Positions 4,502 to 5,298 of a stretch of DNA of 5,298 nucleotides are shown piece after piece. The notes under the pieces are model-generated. The model searched no databases, was not told where the DNA came from, and worked only from the letters and a program-made list of their open reading frames with translations. Numbering within the stretch: the first letter of the stretch is position 1; each line of letters begins with the position of its first letter. This DNA comes from Lachnospiraceae bacterium (GTDB lineage Bacteria; Bacillota; Clostridia; Lachnospirales; Lachnospiraceae): contig JAFTPY010000252.1 of the NCBI GenBank assembly GCA_017463035.1, forward strand, positions 1 through 5,298. The letters are read 5' to 3'. The position numbers and the translations under genes were made by a program.

Positions 4502-5298
4502 TCAAGCTACAATCTTCTGAATCCAGATACCGCTCTTAATCATAATCGCACCGATGATACACTTACCGATTTCAATAAATTGACAGCAGAAAAACAACGG
4601 TACAATCGGAAGAGACGTAAAACGGCTTAAGACAAATGCCAACGGCACCACAAGTAACCATACATAGCAACTGTCAAACAAAATGGTGATAAAGGTCTTT
4701 CCGCCGGAACGCAGGGTAAAATAGGCCGCATTTGCGTACGCTCCGATTGGCATACAGCAAGCCGCAATCCGCATAAAACTGGTGGCCATGGCATGACTGT
4801 TTGCTCCCACCTCTTTGTAAATCAGCGGGAAGAACGGTGCCAACAAAAACAGTACAACCGCAAACAAAAGGCAACTTACGATGGAAAAGGCAATCAACTT
4901 CCGGTCCGCATCCACCGCTTCCTCTGTCTTTCCCGCGCCCAACATCTGCACGATAATAATACCGATGGCACTGCCCATGGCAATAAAGGACACATTAAAC
5001 ACATTAGATATGGTAGAAGAAATATTCACCGCCGATACCACATCGAAACCGCGCACGGAATAACACTGGTTCAGTACCGCCATACCTCCTGCCCATAAAG
5101 TCTCGTTTAACAAAAGCGGAATTCCCTTCTGCAAAATCCCCTTCACCAAGCTTCCTGGCACCTTCAGACTCTTATAGGCACCTTCGATAAAGGCATGCTT
5201 TTTCTTATTTTGATGCGTCGCTATAATAACGATTGCCGCCTCCGCAAAACGAGAAATTACGGTCGCAATTGCTGCTCCCGCCGCACCTAATGCCGGGA
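4502..5298 (-). CDS. MATE-family multidrug/toxin exporter, C-terminal part, cut by window edge
   Basis: The frame is open from the right edge to a TGA at 4502-4504, giving 264 visible residues of an expected 440-460. It belongs to the multi antimicrobial extrusion family, 12-helix membrane antiporters that export cationic drugs and metabolites using Na+ or H+. The visible part begins at the end of the first bundle with GAAGAAIATVISRFAE, a typical MATE motif before helix 6, then a basic loop (HQNKKKH). The C-terminal bundle follows: hydrophobic segments beginning GIPLLLNETLWAGG, then NVSFIAMGSAIGIIIVQMLGAG (another family motif), and further helices through to IGAIMIKSGIWIQKIVA. A GTG at 5161 is not the start, since family homology continues upstream of it. 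It is the first visible gene of the probable MATE - AlkD-like - LURP-one operon; its start and promoter are outside the window. The substrate cannot be told. Confidence 0.92.
   Translation of the reverse strand, partial: PALGAAGAAIATVISRFAEAAIVIIATHQNKKKHAFIEGAYKSLKVPGSLVKGILQKGIPLLLNETLWAGGMAVLNQCYSVRGFDVVSAVNISSTISNVFNVSFIAMGSAIGIIIVQMLGAGKTEEAVDADRKLIAFSIVSCLLFAVVLFLLAPFFPLIYKEVGANSHAMATSFMRIAACCMPIGAYANAAYFTLRSGGKTFITILFDSCYVWLLVVPLAFVLSRFTSLPIVPLFFCCQFIEIGKCIIGAIMIKSGIWIQKIVA

Noticed and set aside
4793..5098. 101-codon plus-strand open frame within the MATE gene
   Set aside because: It is antisense to clear MATE family sequence and has no translation signals.
4502..5161. A complete 219-aa MATE gene starting at GTG 5161
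   Set aside because: The same frame stays open to the right edge and encodes typical MATE sequence (GAAGAAIATVISRFAE), so the gene is partial, not short.

Overview
The window reads as ordinary chromosome from a Gram-positive anaerobe of the Bacillota, most likely a Lachnospiraceae-type gut or rumen clostridium. The evidence is strong AAAGGAGG-type ribosome binding sites, sigma-A-like promoters, moderate GC content, and protein families typical of that group (GH94 phosphorylase, cupin-type AraC regulator, LURP-one-related protein, AlkD-like repair protein, MATE transporter). There are no rRNA or tRNA genes, CRISPR arrays, insertion sequences or phage genes. Both ends of the window cut through genes.

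Left part (1-2221): the N-terminal 382 codons of a GH94 disaccharide phosphorylase run leftward off the window. It is divergent from an AraC-family regulator on the + strand. The roughly 235-bp space between them holds a good promoter for each gene and three related ATTGT...ACAAT-type palindromes. This looks like a self-contained sugar-utilisation switch in which the AraC protein senses a sugar and controls the phosphorylase.

Middle part (2222-3250): a small DUF1294 membrane protein (- strand) converges on the AraC gene and is divergent from an unrecognised 163-aa protein (+ strand). DUF1294 has a near-consensus promoter and an 8-bp inverted repeat at its transcript start. The unknown gene ends inside a long, almost perfect hairpin that also serves as the terminator between it and the convergent operon to its right.

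Right part (3256-5298): three leftward genes with short gaps, probably one operon. In transcription order they are a MATE-family exporter (its 5' part lies beyond the right edge), an AlkD-like DNA alkylation repair protein and a LURP-one-related (YxjI/LOR) protein. Exporter plus alkylation repair suggests, but does not prove, a role in coping with toxic or DNA-damaging compounds.

No clearly new multi-gene system is visible. The best leads are the palindrome-studded AraC/GH94 divergon with unsettled substrate specificity, the unknown 163-aa protein with its coding-sequence terminator, and the hairpin leader of DUF1294.
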